From Microvirga sp. VF16 (GTDB lineage: Bacteria; Pseudomonadota; Alphaproteobacteria; Rhizobiales; Beijerinckiaceae): a stretch of DNA of 64,000 nt. Both the position numbers and the translations under genes were made by a program. Positions 36,250-44,802 of this stretch are shown here, piece after piece (within the stretch, counting starts at the first letter, position 1; each line of letters opens with the position of its first letter). Location: contig NZ_CP069355.1 in the NCBI RefSeq assembly GCF_016864375.1, forward strand, positions 372,001 through 436,000, in the 5' to 3' direction. The notes beneath the pieces are model-generated. The model had not been told where the DNA came from, ran no database searches, and was given only the letters and a program-made list of their open reading frames with translations.

Positions 36250-36977
36250 TCAGGTTCGCACTTCCGACAGCTGACGCGGCTTCGACTGCTGACGGATGAG
36301 CTCATAGCATCCGCACACGGTCTGTTCGAGGCCGCGGCGATCGGTGACCGTGACGGCCCCGCGCCCCTGGCGGATCACACCGGCGGCCTGGAGGGCGTGC
36401 ATGACCAGGCTGATGGTCGAGCGTTGCACCCCCATCATGCGGGACAACTGCTCGTGGGTGAGGGGCACGGTGGCGCGGTTCGTCCGATCCTGCATCGTCA
36501 GGAGCCAGCGACAGCAGCGCGCCTCGACGCTGTGTAGGGTGTGGCAGGCCTTGGCTTGTAGGGTCTCCGTCAGCAGCTCCTCCCCAAACCGCAGGAGGTG
36601 GTCACGGAGCGCCGATCGAGCCTCGAACGCTTGATGCAGGACGTCGGTGTCAAGCGCGAGGCCGTGCCGGTGCTCTGCACGACATAGCGCCCCAGCGAGC
36701 GGCGGGTGATGAGGGCCCCGGCGAGGCCGAACATGGCCTCGCCCCCGAGCTTCGCCATCTCGATGGTTTTGCCGTCCGCCAAAACGGTCACGAGGGAGAC
36801 AATCATGTCGTGCGGAAAATAGATGAAGGGCATGCGGTCGCCGGCCTCATAGACCACCCTGCAGCGGGGCAGGTCGACCAGCTGAAGGTGTGGCTCAAGA
36901 CAGGCGAAGTCGTCGGGGAGCAGCGCTGACAGAAGGCGATTGGCGCAATGACAGGAACGCTGCGAAGATCGTGACAT
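36250..36977 (-). pseudogene. Crp/Fnr-family regulator, frameshifted
   Basis: The N-terminal part (36570-36977) carries the cyclic-nucleotide-binding-like fold: LQLVDLPRCRVVYEAGDRMP, FIYFPHDMIVSLVTVLADG, MFGLAGALI and RYVVQSTGT. The frame then breaks near 36660; in the next frame ALDTDVLHQAFEARSALRDH and LQAKACHTLHSVEARCCRWL lead into the intact C-terminal winged helix (LTHEQLSRMMGVQRSTISLV). A single-base indel explains it. If the shift is real and not a sequencing error, the regulator is dead. It lies 2 kb from a FixK/FNR-type box at 38333. Confidence 0.8.
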
Positions 36978-37437
36978 GACCAGAGCCTATGACCTTGAGC
37001 GGCGGCGTCCGCCCCGGCGAGCATCAGCATCTTGGCGATCATGCGCTGCTGGGAATCGGAGATGTCGGTGGAGTCGTGCTAGAAGGCCGAGCGCGCGCCG
37101 ACGCAGGCGACCATGCTGCAGTCCCTGCGAGATGATCCGGTCCCGAAGGAGTGTGGTCAGGAAGCTTAAGGTCCCGACCTCATGCCAGGAGCCACCTACG
37201 CCTGGGGTTGTGTTCGCGAGGCGTGTTCCTCCTCTGCGTCCGAAAAGGGGCTCGCTGCGGCAATGCCGAGCGAGCCCAAGTTGGGGAGGACCGTCCCAGA
37301 GGGCATTTCCCTGCCAGAGGGAGAAACGGTGGCCGGGACGGAGGTCACCTCCTCCACTGCCGGCGGCGCCGACAGGGAGACCGATGCAGGCCCAGGGCCT
37401 GCGTTCACAAGACCAGAAACACTTCCGCCCAACAGGC
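36978..37437. other. Intergenic region, no supported gene
   Basis: 460 bases between the Crp/Fnr pseudogene and the small hypothetical gene. Several GC-rich open frames exist on both strands (for example 37182-37472 plus and 37196-37441 minus), rich in Pro, Ala and Gly, without recognisable motifs. Probably decayed DNA. Confidence 0.35.
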
Positions 37438-37857
37438 TCAAGGGCGTATCCCGCCGTTGCCGTGAGGTCTGAGGAGTGTCGCCGCAGCGAAGGCATGAGC
37501 CTCGGGCCCGGCCGCAGCGATCCTTTTGGCGTCGCAGATGAGCTCGGCACCAGCGGCCAATTCGGGCTCATCGAACTCGAAGCAGCCGCAACTATCGAGG
37601 ACTGCGCGGGCGGCATGGGAGTAAACCTCCAGCCACAATGACGGAATGTGAGGCACCGTGTCTTGCAGCCGCGTCAGCTCTGTCAGACGCACCTCGACCG
37701 ATCCGAAGTTGGCCACCATTGCTGTTCTCGCGCCGTTAGCTTGGTCCGGCATAGCGGCGAGCTGCACGTAAGCGCGAAGGATGGCATGTTCGAGCTGATC
37801 CGGCTCTAGGAGCAGGGCATTGGAGAAGCTGGGAGAGAACGATGTGCGCCGCGCCAT
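37438..37857 (-). CDS. Hypothetical protein next to the panB/scoB chimera
   Basis: A 139-residue protein not recognised. It begins MARRTSFSPSFSNALLLEPD and has a helical middle (QLEHAILRAYVQLAAMPDQA, EVRLTELTRLQDTVP) and a FEFDEPELAAGAELICDAKR region; no membrane or signal segment. The start lies 11 bases after the stop of the chimera. At the other copy (near 45940) the same position, just after scoB', reads MAQRKSFFAFPAPF, evidently the same gene start in decay, which supports this being a real gene start that was once conserved. Function unknown. Confidence 0.45.
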   Translation of the reverse strand: MARRTSFSPSFSNALLLEPDQLEHAILRAYVQLAAMPDQANGARTAMVANFGSVEVRLTELTRLQDTVPHIPSLWLEVYSHAARAVLDSCGCFEFDEPELAAGAELICDAKRIAAAGPEAHAFAAATLLRPHGNGGIRP

Positions 37858-37868
37858 CGAACCCTCCG

Positions 37869-38285
37869 TTACGCCGCGTTGGATGGGCCGCCGTTCAGGG
37901 CGACCTTGAACTCGGCCTGCGTCTTGGCCTTGATCTCTTCGACCGTCACGCCGCCAGCCGGCTCGATCAGGGGCATGCCGGTGTCATCCAAGCTGAGGTA
38001 GTGGCTGAGATACGGCACGTCGGCGATGAGCAAGGCCCTTGGCTTGGTCCGCGCCACGGCCTCGAGATGATGGTTCATCATCGCCATGCTGACCGGCAGG
38101 GTGTTGTCGAAGCCGAGGCACACGTTGCCGACGCTGTCGCCCACCAGGATTATGTCAACCACGGAATCAGCGAGGCGTCCAGTAACGCCATCATACGCTG
38201 TCACAAGCCGCCGTCCTTCACGAGCAGCTGTCTGAAGCAGCGGGATCGTGATCGCAGGCCTGTCAGGCGGAGGCAAATGGCTCAT
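37869..38285 (-). CDS. In-frame chimera: PanB N-terminus joined to ScoB C-terminus
   Basis: A 138-residue open frame. Residues 1-100 are the N-terminal third of ketopantoate hydroxymethyltransferase (RLADSVVDIILVGDSVGNVC, FDNTLPVSMAMMNHHLEAVA, IADVPYLSHYLSLDD). From about residue 103 it becomes the C-terminus of 3-oxoacid CoA-transferase subunit B (GMPLIEPAGGVTVEEIKAKT then QAEFKVALNG). Neither part is a complete domain, so an enzyme is unlikely, although the frame is open and a FixK-like box lies 48 bases upstream. A related out-of-frame chimera lies at 45960-46449. It may be expressed debris or a small new protein. Confidence 0.7.
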   Translation of the reverse strand: MSHLPPPDRPAITIPLLQTAAREGRRLVTAYDGVTGRLADSVVDIILVGDSVGNVCLGFDNTLPVSMAMMNHHLEAVARTKPRALLIADVPYLSHYLSLDDTGMPLIEPAGGVTVEEIKAKTQAEFKVALNGGPSNAA

Positions 38286-38332
38286 CAGGTTACCCCATGC
38301 TTCAGCAGCAGAACCAATGGGAGGTCAGTTTA

Positions 38333-38351
38333 TTGATCTGGATCAGATCAA
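38333..38351. promoter_or_regulatory. FixK/FNR-type palindrome upstream of the chimera
   Basis: TTGATCTGGATCAGATCAA has perfect 8-base arms around a 3-base centre, and its first 14 bases, TTGATCTGGATCAG, match the FNR/FixK consensus TTGAT-N4-ATCAA except for the last base. The centre is about 57 bases before the ATG at 38285, suitable for activation about 40 bases upstream of a transcription start. This suggests oxygen-limited control of the ancestral panB gene. A half site (GATCAGATCAA) recurs near 38377. Confidence 0.5.
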
Positions 38352-39083
38352 GGCAGCATCCGTCCCGTGATCACCTTCACGGATCAGATCAAACTCACGT
38401 CGGCATCTATCATGCGCGGTCAAGATAGTGCATGATATAGGTTGCTCGTCTTGCTCGTAAGCCTGATAGGTCCTGCCATTACAGCAATTGAACATATGAC
38501 CGTTAAGTCCACGTCCTACTTCGCTTTGGGGCGACCAATAGTAAGGCATGTATATTTGCCCGACGTACTATCCTAGCAGGCTACTAAAGTTCAAGAGATT
38601 CATATTCTATAATTCTTCTCTGGCTTAGTGCTTTCTTCTCGCGTCGACCGCGACGAATAACGCATCCCAACCTGGCTGCGTGCAGCGAGACGGGAGCGGC
38701 TAGGCTGACCTCGAGGTGCGAATGTACCTCGCATGTTCATCGATGGCAGTAATGACAGCTCGAGCCTCCTCCCGAAACTTCGCCTTGCAGTGCTTGGACG
38801 TCCGATGCCAGTCGCGTGCTTCCTCCTGACCTGAATCTCGTAGAGGCGCGAGCACAGCCTCTATTTCCTTCAGATTCATTGTTCAAAACCTTACTTTATA
38901 CTACAACCGGAGAGGGTAGTCAGCTTGGTTATATTCAAGGACTAGATCTGGCTGCAACGAAAAAGGAAGGTACGAATTTCCAAAGTGGGCGAGGTCGTTT
39001 AGCTACCGATTACTTTGCTTCGGTGTTGCCGGTGGGCGTCTCCAGGTCCACTGAACATATTAGCTTTAATCGAGCCCCTTCGA
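38352..39083. other. Intergenic region between chimera and RpiR gene
   Basis: About 730 bases. A minus-strand frame at 38343-38549 and a plus-strand frame at 38816-39169 are open, but neither has a known domain, and the second runs antisense into the RpiR gene. The DNA from 38550 to 38650 and 38880 to 39000 is AT-rich. No gene supported. Confidence 0.4.
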
Positions 39084-39959
39084 TTATTGATCTTTGTCAT
39101 TCGACGGAGGCTCTTTCCGACTCAGCAAGTCGAGCTTATACCGCTCCACTGCTTCGAGCCGTGGTCTAACCACCGACCAAAGGCGCCGATCCAACGCTAG
39201 GGCAATGGTTTCGACTATAGCGGTGAGACCAAGCAGGCTGTCCCAAGGTGATGAGGTTTCTACTTTAGCGCGAAAAACATAGGTGGCCACTTCGGAGGCT
39301 TCAGACATCCACTGGTCAGTGAATAGGATAACGGTACACCCTCTCTGAGAGGCAATACGAGCAGTGGCCACTACATCGTTTTGATAACGCCTAACGTCAA
39401 ACAAGACCACAATGTCTTTTTTGCCAAGGTCGATGATACGATCAGCGCGCTCCTGAATAATCGTCGGCAACTCAATGACTGAACGCCTCATTTTGCGAAG
39501 GTGATATAGAAGGTGGCCGGCCACGGTGGTGGTTAAGTCTCCTCCCATAACGTTGATGTTGCGCCGCTCGTCAGCGAACAACTCAATCACTTGGTCCACT
39601 ACTGCAGCTTCGATTTCCGACAATGTCGATCGAACAACCTCCAGCAGTTCATTCCCAAACTCGCTCCCCGCATCAAAATTCTCGGGGCGCGGCCTTGTTA
39701 GTGGAAACTTCCGACTCTCGTCGATCTCCTCCCGCAATGCCCGGCGAAAATCCGGATATCCCGTGAACCCAAGCTTGCTAATAAAACGCAACACGGTCGG
39801 GGCGCTAACCTCCGCTTGCTTCGCGAAAGCTGTTACACTCTCCAGGCCGATCACCGGGTATCTGGCCAGAAGCGCCCGGGCGACACGCTTTTCCGAGCTG
39901 GTCATTGAGCTCATGGCGGCAGAAATGCGGTCAGCGATTAGGATTTGCGACTCGGACAT
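39084..39959 (-). CDS. MurR/RpiR-family transcriptional regulator
   Basis: A 291-residue regulator. The HTH_6 domain occupies residues 1-80, with SSMTSSEKRVARALLARYP and the recognition helix in AKQAEVSAPTVLRFISKLGF. A SIS sugar-phosphate-type domain follows from about 125 (ERRNINVMGGDLTTTVAGHL, KDIVVLFDVRRYQNDVVATA). The usual SxSGxxxx phosphosugar turn is GGDLTTT and the second turn is FDVRRYQ, so the ligand may not be a sugar phosphate. It is divergent from the SBP/M20 pair at 40340-42460 across 380 bases containing a TGAAA-N-TTTCA dyad. It probably represses them. Confidence 0.87.
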   Translation of the reverse strand: MSESQILIADRISAAMSSMTSSEKRVARALLARYPVIGLESVTAFAKQAEVSAPTVLRFISKLGFTGYPDFRRALREEIDESRKFPLTRPRPENFDAGSEFGNELLEVVRSTLSEIEAAVVDQVIELFADERRNINVMGGDLTTTVAGHLLYHLRKMRRSVIELPTIIQERADRIIDLGKKDIVVLFDVRRYQNDVVATARIASQRGCTVILFTDQWMSEASEVATYVFRAKVETSSPWDSLLGLTAIVETIALALDRRLWSVVRPRLEAVERYKLDLLSRKEPPSNDKDQ

Positions 39960-40203
39960 CTAATATAGCCTTCCATGCTCAAGCGAGACATGGGTTCCTG
40001 TTTAAACTCTTGATGGAGTATTCTGTAATATCCTTTACAGCTAGCGGTCAATCTTCCTTCCCGGGAATTTTGCAATCTGCTCTTCACGAGGCTGAGGCGA
40101 CCCCTCGTTCAACATTCCATTCACACTCATAGGCTTTGGCTATTAGGCATTTGGCGCCACCGCCGCGTTATTTTCATGGTAATTAAATATTCAGATAATC
40201 GCC

Positions 40204-40232
40204 TTGACTCTTCAAGCTGAAAATTTCATATC
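40204..40232 (+). promoter_or_regulatory. Candidate promoter with embedded RpiR-type operator
   Basis: TTGACT at 40204-40209 and CATATC at 40227-40232 are spaced 17 bases, a plausible though weak sigma-70 promoter for the binding-protein gene. Between them lies TGAAAATTTCA (40218-40228), a dyad with 5-base arms similar to sites of many RpiR-type repressors. Binding there would block the promoter. Assignment rests on position and pattern. Confidence 0.35.
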
Positions 40233-40339
40233 AATGACGCTGCTGCGAATTGCGTGCCGGTGTTCGGCAGCCCCCGTGGCGCTGCTGCGGAGCGGATTCG
40301 GCTCGCACTGATACGGTCAATCAAAGGGGGAATAACGTT

Positions 40340-41176
40340 ATGAACGCAATAGTGGGAAAGCTAGCTTTCGCAACCTTTGTGCTGACAGCCTCACTGGGCT
40401 CTAGCGCGAACGCTGGTGAGGTGCTTGACAAGATTCTCACCGCAAAGACCCTCATCGTGGCGGTGTCGCCGAATTATCCGCCAAGTTCGTTTCTAAATGA
40501 CAAGGGTGAGCTTGTTGGCTTCGACGTCGATGTGGGAAGGCTGGTTGCCGAGCACATCGGCGTGGGGGTGAAATATGAAGCGCCAGCTTGGGACATCATT
40601 ATCTCAGGAAGGTGGCAAGGGCGGTGGGACATCGTTGTTGCTGCAATGAGCCCGACCAAGGAACGAGCAAAAATATTCGATTTTCCTGCCATCTACCGAT
40701 ACGGAGCATACATCGCTGCCGTCCACAGGGACAGCAAAGCCACCAAGGTCCAGGACCTCGACGGCAAGGTGGTTGGTGTGTTGGCAGGCTCGATGGCATA
40801 TGACTACCTTAGCCAAGACATCAAGAAAGACGAGCTAATTGGCGTTCCGCCGTTCGATTACCGATTCAAGGCTGGTCGGATCAAGACTTACGAGACGTCT
40901 AACAATGGCTTGGACGATCTGCGTATTGGCGATGGGAAGAGATTGGACGCATTCGTCGGTGGTGACGTCGTCATTCTCGACGCGATTAAGGCTGGATATC
41001 CAATCAGGCAGTTGGGCGAAGGTCTATTTTATGGACCGGCAGTCATTGCTACTTTGCCTGGAGACGCTGAACTCGACCAGAAGATCGCCGACGCGGTTAA
41101 GAGTCTGAAAGAAAGCGGGAAGTTGTCTGAGCTATCGATGAAGTGGTTCGGGCGAGACGTGACGACTGCAAAGTAA
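40340..41176 (+). CDS. Family 3 extracellular solute-binding protein
   Basis: A periplasmic binding protein of 278 residues for an amino acid or other small polar ligand. The signal peptide covers KLAFATFVLTASLGSSANAG. Mature landmarks are TLIVAVSPNYPPSSFLNDKG, GFDVDVGRLVAEHIGV, WDIVVAAMSPTKERAKIFDF and DLDGKVVGVLAGSMAYDYL, all standard SBP_bac_3 positions. ATG 40340 with AAAGGGGG upstream is preferred to the frame start at 40250. No permease or ATPase gene lies nearby, so it would need components encoded elsewhere. It is followed by an M20-like gene in the same direction. Confidence 0.87.
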   Translation: MNAIVGKLAFATFVLTASLGSSANAGEVLDKILTAKTLIVAVSPNYPPSSFLNDKGELVGFDVDVGRLVAEHIGVGVKYEAPAWDIIISGRWQGRWDIVVAAMSPTKERAKIFDFPAIYRYGAYIAAVHRDSKATKVQDLDGKVVGVLAGSMAYDYLSQDIKKDELIGVPPFDYRFKAGRIKTYETSNNGLDDLRIGDGKRLDAFVGGDVVILDAIKAGYPIRQLGEGLFYGPAVIATLPGDAELDQKIADAVKSLKESGKLSELSMKWFGRDVTTAK

Positions 41177-41242
41177 CGGTATTTACCCATCGCGGACCGG
41201 CTTGTCGGTCAGCAGTCTGAAGCGCATTAGGGAGAAAACAAT

Positions 41243-42460
41243 ATGGATCCGAAATTGCTCGTGCAGCGGGTCGACGAGAAAGCATGCCTCGATTTTCTCG
41301 TGGCCATGGTGCGCCACAAGAGCTATTCCGAGACGGACGAGTGCGAGCTGGCTCGCTACATGGTGGCAAGCATGACGGAACTCGGGCTGGATGCCCAACT
41401 GCAGCCTTTCGATGACGGCCGTCGCTTCAACGCCATCGGCATCTGGAAGGGAACTGGCGGCGGCAAGAGCCTGCTCTTCAACGGTCATATCGACACCAAT
41501 CCGGTCACGGAGGGATGGACCGTCGATCCATGGGGCGGTCTGGTGGACGACAAGTTCATCTATGGAATCGGCGTGTCCAACATGAAGGCAGGAGATGCAG
41601 CCTATTTCTGCGCAGTGAAAACGTTGCGTGACGCCGGCATAAGGCTGAAAGGCGACGTCATCTTGACCTATGTCGCCGGTGAATTGCAGGGCGGTCTCGG
41701 AACGATTGCCTTCATCGATGCAGGAATCCCTGCCGACTACTTCATCAACAGTGAGCCGAGCGATCTTCAGGCCGTCACCATGCATGCGGCCGCTCTACCT
41801 TTCGTTATCGAACTGACCGGCAATACCCGGCATCTGTCCAAGCGCGAACACGCGGTGGATGCGATTTTGGCGGCCTGCGACATCATTCCGCGCATCAATG
41901 CGATGACCTTTTCGGGTGCGAAGAGCCCGGAGCATCGGTCCATCAATCGTGCCCACGTCGGCGTGGTTCACGGTGCCCTCGGCAGGGATCTTGTTGAATC
42001 GCGACCGCCGCAGGTAGCCGATTTCGTGCGCATCCGCGGTTCGGCACGCTATGCACCAGGTCAGACGCGCCAAGGTGTGCTCGCCGACATGCGTGCCGAG
42101 CTCGACAAGCTGGAAAGCCGCTTTCCCGGCCTTCAGGCAAGGCTTGTGCCGGAGATGGTCGAGGGCATGCCGCTGATGCCGGCGTTCGAGGTTGACCGCA
42201 ACTCCCGTATCGTTAAGGCTCTCAACGCAGCTTATGAGCAGGTTCGCGGCGAACCTCAGCCCACCGGTGCGATTACGCCGACTGGATATTATGGCACCGA
42301 CGCTGGCCACCTCTACGAGAGGGCAGGCATGGAGGGCATCGTTTGCGGACCCGGTGGGCGCTACAACACAATGCCCAATGAACGCGTCGACATTCCGGAT
42401 TTTCTCGATATGGTCCGTATCTACATGCTAACCATCCTCGATATCTGCGAGGTGATCTGA
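41243..42460 (+). CDS. M20-fold protein lacking several metal ligands
   Basis: A 405-residue protein with the two-domain M20 peptidase architecture. The HxD motif is kept (FNGHIDTNPV), but the bridging Asp is Asn in GIGVSNMKAG, the Glu-Glu pair is Glu-Leu in AGELQGGLGT, and the C-terminal His is Thr in YNTMPNERV. The Glu of FINSEPSD is kept. Three ligands of the di-zinc site are thus changed, so normal peptidase activity is doubtful; a mononuclear or metal-free function is possible. GGGAG precedes the ATG. It is likely cotranscribed with the binding protein and controlled by the divergent RpiR regulator. It might bind or act on the imported ligand. Confidence 0.82.
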   Translation: MDPKLLVQRVDEKACLDFLVAMVRHKSYSETDECELARYMVASMTELGLDAQLQPFDDGRRFNAIGIWKGTGGGKSLLFNGHIDTNPVTEGWTVDPWGGLVDDKFIYGIGVSNMKAGDAAYFCAVKTLRDAGIRLKGDVILTYVAGELQGGLGTIAFIDAGIPADYFINSEPSDLQAVTMHAAALPFVIELTGNTRHLSKREHAVDAILAACDIIPRINAMTFSGAKSPEHRSINRAHVGVVHGALGRDLVESRPPQVADFVRIRGSARYAPGQTRQGVLADMRAELDKLESRFPGLQARLVPEMVEGMPLMPAFEVDRNSRIVKALNAAYEQVRGEPQPTGAITPTGYYGTDAGHLYERAGMEGIVCGPGGRYNTMPNERVDIPDFLDMVRIYMLTILDICEVI

Positions 42461-42623
42461 GGTGATCCTTTCCGTCTGTCCGGCGTCAGCGCTAACCAGA
42501 TAAAATCGGCTTAACTGAGAGGGGAGGATTTCTGGCTCATCGAAGCCCTTAAAGGGAGCGAAGATGAGCCAGAAAGCCGAAACACGAAAAGCGTTAGCCG
42601 ACCAGAAGCTGGCCCCTGTCACG

Positions 42624-42842
42624 TTATCGCGCTTGGCTCACGCAAGGCAACACCACAGGATAGTCTGGGCCGAACTTCAGAGCCCACCGGCGGACCGTCT
42701 CATAAGAGACGACAATGCCGCGCTCCAGCAGCATCTCCTCGACCAGTTGCAGGCTCAGTGGAAATTTGAAGTACAACCAAACTGCGTGAACGATGATCTC
42801 AGGCGGGAAGCGATAGCATTTGTAGCTGATGGGCTTGCTCAT
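42624..42842 (-). pseudogene. IS6-family transposase, 5' fragment
   Basis: A 72-codon piece that starts MSKPISYKCYRFPPEIIVHA and runs through WLYFKFPLSLQLVEEMLLER and GIVVSYETVRRWALKFGPDY, the N-terminal helix-turn-helix of IS6-type transposases. It then leaves the family sequence and ends at 42624. The DDE domain is missing, so it is inactive. It is a different copy from the degraded one at 12978. Confidence 0.75.
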
Positions 42843-42886
42843 GTTAGACCATCTACACCGCTCGCCCTCACGCCCGAGTTAATGTG

Positions 42887-42895
42887 ATGGAGTGG
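42887..42895. repeat. Target-site duplication, left copy
   Basis: ATGGAGTGG, identical to 44716-44724, directly outside the left terminal repeat of the IS1182-type element. Confidence 0.7.
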
Positions 42896-42931
42896 GAGCT
42901 ATGACGGAATGTGGACGGGGCGGTAAAAAGT
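42896..42931. repeat. Left terminal inverted repeat of the IS1182 element
   Basis: 36 bases matching the reverse complement of 44680-44715 at 33 positions; the three mismatches fall at positions 14, 16 and 18. Confidence 0.8.
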
Positions 42932-42968
42932 CGATTCATATCGGGTGCTGAAGCGTCTATGCTTAAGC

Positions 42969-44579
42969 ATGATTACATTGCGTGACAGGCGGACCGGGGA
43001 TTTGTTCGATCGCTGGCCGGAATTGGGCGAGAAGCGGCGCCGGCTGCTGGATCGTTGCTGGGCTGAGGTGTTCCGCCATCATCTTCTTGATGAGCTTCCG
43101 ATTGAGGAGCTGTTGCCTCATTTTGATGAGCGCATGGGCCGGCCATCGAAGGATTTTCACATCGTCATCGGCGTTCTGCTTTTGCAGCAATTGCACGACC
43201 TGAGCGATGCGGCCACGGTCGAGGCATTGGCATTCAACATGGCCTGGCATCACGCGCTGGATGTGCGCACTGAGGCGGATTGTTATTTCTGCGAGAAGAC
43301 GTTGCGGAACTATCGCCGTCTTTTCATTGCGCAAGGGCTTGATGAGGTTCTGTTCCGTCGCCTGACCGATCGCCTGGTGCGTGCCTTCGCCGTGGACACC
43401 AGCCGCCAGCGCATGGACTCGACCGCGCTGCGCTCGGCCATGCGCAGCCTGACGCGGCTCGGGATCGTCGTCGAGACGATCTCAAAATTCACGCGCGAGC
43501 TCGAGCGTTTTCATCCCGCGCTGCATGCGCTGGTCGATCGCGACCTGGTCCGGCGCTATGTTGATCGGGAAGGTCCGGGCTGCTTTGCCAATACGGCGCC
43601 GAGCGCGTCCAAGCGCAGGCTTGATGAGGCTGGGCAGGATCTGCTGCACCTCAGGGAGCAGTTCAGGACTACGGTTGCTGCGGACTTGCCTGGATACGTG
43701 TTGCTGGTCCAGGTCCTGCACGAGCAGTTCGAGATTACGGAAGGCCAGGATGACGATACGTCCTCTGCGATTGCCCTTCCGCGCAAACCTGGCGAGATGC
43801 CTTGCGATGGCATCAGCAGCCCTGCCGATCCGGATGCCAGCTATAACGCCCACCGCGGGTTGGGCTATATGGCGCAGATCGTCGAAACCTATGCGGAAGA
43901 TGACGATCCCGCAGGCCCAACGGGTCCCCGGCCTCCCGATCTGATCACCCATGTGGCCGTGCACAAGATGACGGTGCATGACGGACACCGGGTGCCGGAC
44001 GCCTTGGACGATCTGGCCGACCGCTCGCTCACGCCGAAGATGCTTCTGGCCGATTCCCATTATGGATCGGCTGACAACATGGCCTTGGCTCAAGGGCATG
44101 CCATTGACTTGGTGGCTCCGGCCCGTACGGCCAAGGGATGCTCTTCAGGGCGCCTGACCCTGGAGGACTTCAGCCTCGACGAGGATGGTCTGGTGGTGCG
44201 ATGCCCAAACGGCGTTTCCCCGGTCTCGACCTCTGCCGCGCCGGCGAAACTGCAGGCCCGTTTCGACCTCGCTATATGTCGGCAATGCCCGAACAGGAAG
44301 CGCTGCCCGGTCCGGGCTGACAGCCGTGACGGCTTAATCGCCCGCTTTCAGTACACCCCAGCACGGGCCGAAAATCAGAAGCGCCGCCTTTACGAGAGCA
44401 GCGATGTATTCCGTGAAGCCTATCGTTGGCGCGCCGGGATCGAAGCGACAATGTCGCGCCTGAAGCATCAGATGAACCTGGCGCGCCTGCGCATTCGTGG
44501 CATGCCGGTCATGCGCTATACGGTAAATCTCCGCGCTCTTGGCTTGAATATCCGCAGATGTGCCGCGGTTCAGGCCTAA
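42969..44579 (+). CDS. IS1182-family transposase
   Basis: A DDE transposase of 536 residues, intact. The N-terminal domain has HFDERMGRPSKDFHIVIGVL and CEKTLRNYRRLF. The catalytic residues appear as Asp in RQRMDSTALRSA, Asp in LLADSHYGSADN and Glu in RAGIEATMSRLKHQMN. A Cys cluster, LAICRQCPNRKRCPVR, lies between the last two, as in the family. ATG 42969 is used; a GTG at 42945 is also in frame. It lies between the terminal repeats of the element. Confidence 0.9.
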   Translation: MITLRDRRTGDLFDRWPELGEKRRRLLDRCWAEVFRHHLLDELPIEELLPHFDERMGRPSKDFHIVIGVLLLQQLHDLSDAATVEALAFNMAWHHALDVRTEADCYFCEKTLRNYRRLFIAQGLDEVLFRRLTDRLVRAFAVDTSRQRMDSTALRSAMRSLTRLGIVVETISKFTRELERFHPALHALVDRDLVRRYVDREGPGCFANTAPSASKRRLDEAGQDLLHLREQFRTTVAADLPGYVLLVQVLHEQFEITEGQDDDTSSAIALPRKPGEMPCDGISSPADPDASYNAHRGLGYMAQIVETYAEDDDPAGPTGPRPPDLITHVAVHKMTVHDGHRVPDALDDLADRSLTPKMLLADSHYGSADNMALAQGHAIDLVAPARTAKGCSSGRLTLEDFSLDEDGLVVRCPNGVSPVSTSAAPAKLQARFDLAICRQCPNRKRCPVRADSRDGLIARFQYTPARAENQKRRLYESSDVFREAYRWRAGIEATMSRLKHQMNLARLRIRGMPVMRYTVNLRALGLNIRRCAAVQA

Positions 44580-44679
44580 AGCCGAGCCTTTCTCTGAGAC
44601 CTTCAGGCTCGCAGGGGAGCAAGGGGAGATATCGCTTCCGCAGCGTATGGAAAGCAGCACGAACAACGCTCGGTCGACT

Positions 44680-44715
44680 ACTTTTTACCGCCCCGTCTAA
44701 AATCCGTCATAGCTC
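44680..44715. repeat. Right terminal inverted repeat of the IS1182 element
   Basis: 36 bases, the reverse complement of 42896-42931 with three mismatches. Confidence 0.8.
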
Positions 44716-44724
44716 ATGGAGTGG
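44716..44724. repeat. Target-site duplication, right copy
   Basis: ATGGAGTGG, identical to 42887-42895. Confidence 0.7.
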
Positions 44725-44802
44725 ACACTCCCTGCTCACCGGCATCAAAGTGCCGAAGGGTGGCTGTCATGAAGATCGCCACAAGGAGAGGGAGCGCCCG
44801 CT

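Larger units (their letters stand above)
42896..44715 (+). mobile_element. Complete IS1182-family element
   Basis: An 1820-base element carrying one transposase gene. The ends are 36-base imperfect inverted repeats (42896-42931 and 44680-44715) that match at 33 of 36 positions, with GACGGGGCGGTAAAAAGT fully conserved. A 9-base direct repeat, ATGGAGTGG, flanks it. Removing the element and one repeat rejoins the DNA leading to the IS1111-group fragment at 44803. The intact gene, repeats and duplication point to a recent insertion. Confidence 0.85.

Noticed and set aside
38343..38549. Minus-strand 68-codon frame upstream of the chimera
   Set aside because: It overlaps the FixK-like palindrome and promoter region and resembles no known protein.
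38816..39169. Plus-strand open frame of 117 codons
   Set aside because: It runs antisense into the RpiR coding region and has no motif; the upstream part is AT-rich with no promoter or ribosome site seen.
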